A stretch of DNA of 64,000 bases from Microvirga zambiensis WSM3693 (GTDB lineage Bacteria; Pseudomonadota; Alphaproteobacteria; Rhizobiales; Beijerinckiaceae): assembly GCF_016735695.1 (NCBI RefSeq), contig NZ_JAERQD010000006.1, positions 1-64,000 on the forward strand, in the 5' to 3' direction. The first letter of the stretch is position 1, and the number at the start of each line of letters is the position of its first letter. Positions 63,846-64,000 of this stretch are shown here, in pieces. The notes under the pieces are model-generated. The model saw nothing but the letters and a program-made list of their open reading frames with translations. It had not been told where the DNA came from and did no database searches. Position numbers and translations under genes: made by a program.

Positions 63846-64000
63846 ATGATTTTTTCGACGCCCCAGAATCGGACGAGCTTCGGCGCCAAGCCGTCGGATG
63901 CTTTCGCAGGGTCCGCCCGTCCGTCTGGCCTGAGGATGGCTGTCGATGCCGTTCTGGCCACGACCGTCCTGGCCACCCTGTCGGCCTGTGCCGGGCGCTC
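63846..64000 (+). CDS. N-terminal part of a lipoprotein gene, cut by the window edge
   Basis: An open frame from ATG 63846 runs to the window end. After a basic stretch (FAGSARPSGLRMAVD) comes a signal-peptide-like hydrophobic run with a lipobox (AVLATTVLATLSACAGR), so the product is probably an outer-membrane or inner-membrane lipoprotein. Only 51 residues are visible. The start could also be the ATG near the hydrophobic run. Family not identified. Confidence 0.55.
   Translation, partial: MIFSTPQNRTSFGAKPSDAFAGSARPSGLRMAVDAVLATTVLATLSACAGR

Noticed and set aside
63740..63976. 78-residue minus-strand frame at the right edge
   Set aside because: The plus strand in the same place encodes a signal peptide with a lipobox, which is the better explanation.

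Overview
The window looks like a chromosomal segment of a high-GC alphaproteobacterium of the order Hyphomicrobiales (Rhizobiales), probably a Methylobacteriaceae/Microvirga-type soil bacterium. This is inferred from GC-rich codon use, ExoF-, LsrB- and Zur-like proteins, many ABC importers, a candidate mmgR-type small RNA and Rhizobiales-style palindromic intergenic repeats. No rRNA, tRNA, transposase, CRISPR array or prophage was seen.

Region 1 (1-7940, minus strand) is a tightly packed operon. It encodes a sugar-type (CUT1) ABC importer, a GntR/UTRA regulator, a cytoplasmic Cys-type sulfatase, its formylglycine-generating enzyme and, running off the left edge, a TauE/SafE anion exporter. 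Two near-identical palindromes lie over its promoter. Together these read as an import, desulfate and export system for a sulfated carbohydrate or similar sulfate ester. Region 2 (7995-16746) is an eight-gene minus-strand operon: a split UxaA/SuyAB-type lyase, a TauT/NitT-type ABC importer, a beta-hydroxyacid dehydrogenase and an SDR. A GntR/FCD regulator and an SMP-30 lactonase are divergent from it, and three TTTGATCAAA palindromes lie between. It is a sugar-acid or sulfonate catabolic locus. A bacterial glutamate-receptor-like channel with an altered filter follows (16858-17949).

Region 3 (18229-31608, plus strand) is the most unusual part: a variant Pel exopolysaccharide cluster. PelA appears split into an RTX-tailed secreted deacetylase and a separate GH114/GH166-like hydrolase. 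A short membrane TPR protein stands where PelB would be, and an ExoF/Wza-type export protein replaces the PelB barrel and PelC. PelD (with an RxxD c-di-GMP motif), PelE, PelF and PelG then follow in canonical order. Downstream are an LsrB-like LysR regulator, a LuxR-type regulator with a degenerate receiver domain, and a CHASE4-GGDEF-EAL c-di-GMP enzyme (34684-37077), which could feed the PelD receptor.

Region 4 (37272-44075) is a mixed stretch of short single genes: DoxX, DUF1194, a Bug-type binding protein, phosphoglucomutase, VOC and small proteins. It also has structured repeats and a probable mmgR/alpha-r8 small RNA. Region 5 (44081-51509) is a LacI-controlled sugar or polyol locus: RbsACB-type importer, TIM-barrel isomerase and Gfo/Idh oxidoreductase, with a textbook LacI operator. 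Region 6 (51630-64000) holds a Zur-type regulator, a cysteine-poor divergent Fur paralogue with its own palindrome, a TetR-controlled RND efflux pump, a glutarate-catabolism operon (GcdH, a DapB-like protein lacking the catalytic histidines, a CaiB CoA-transferase) with a divergent LysR, a Bcr/CflA transporter, and the beginning of a lipoprotein gene at the right edge.

Start codons were chosen from ribosome-binding sites, overlaps and family N-termini. All functions are inferred from sequence reading alone, with no database search.
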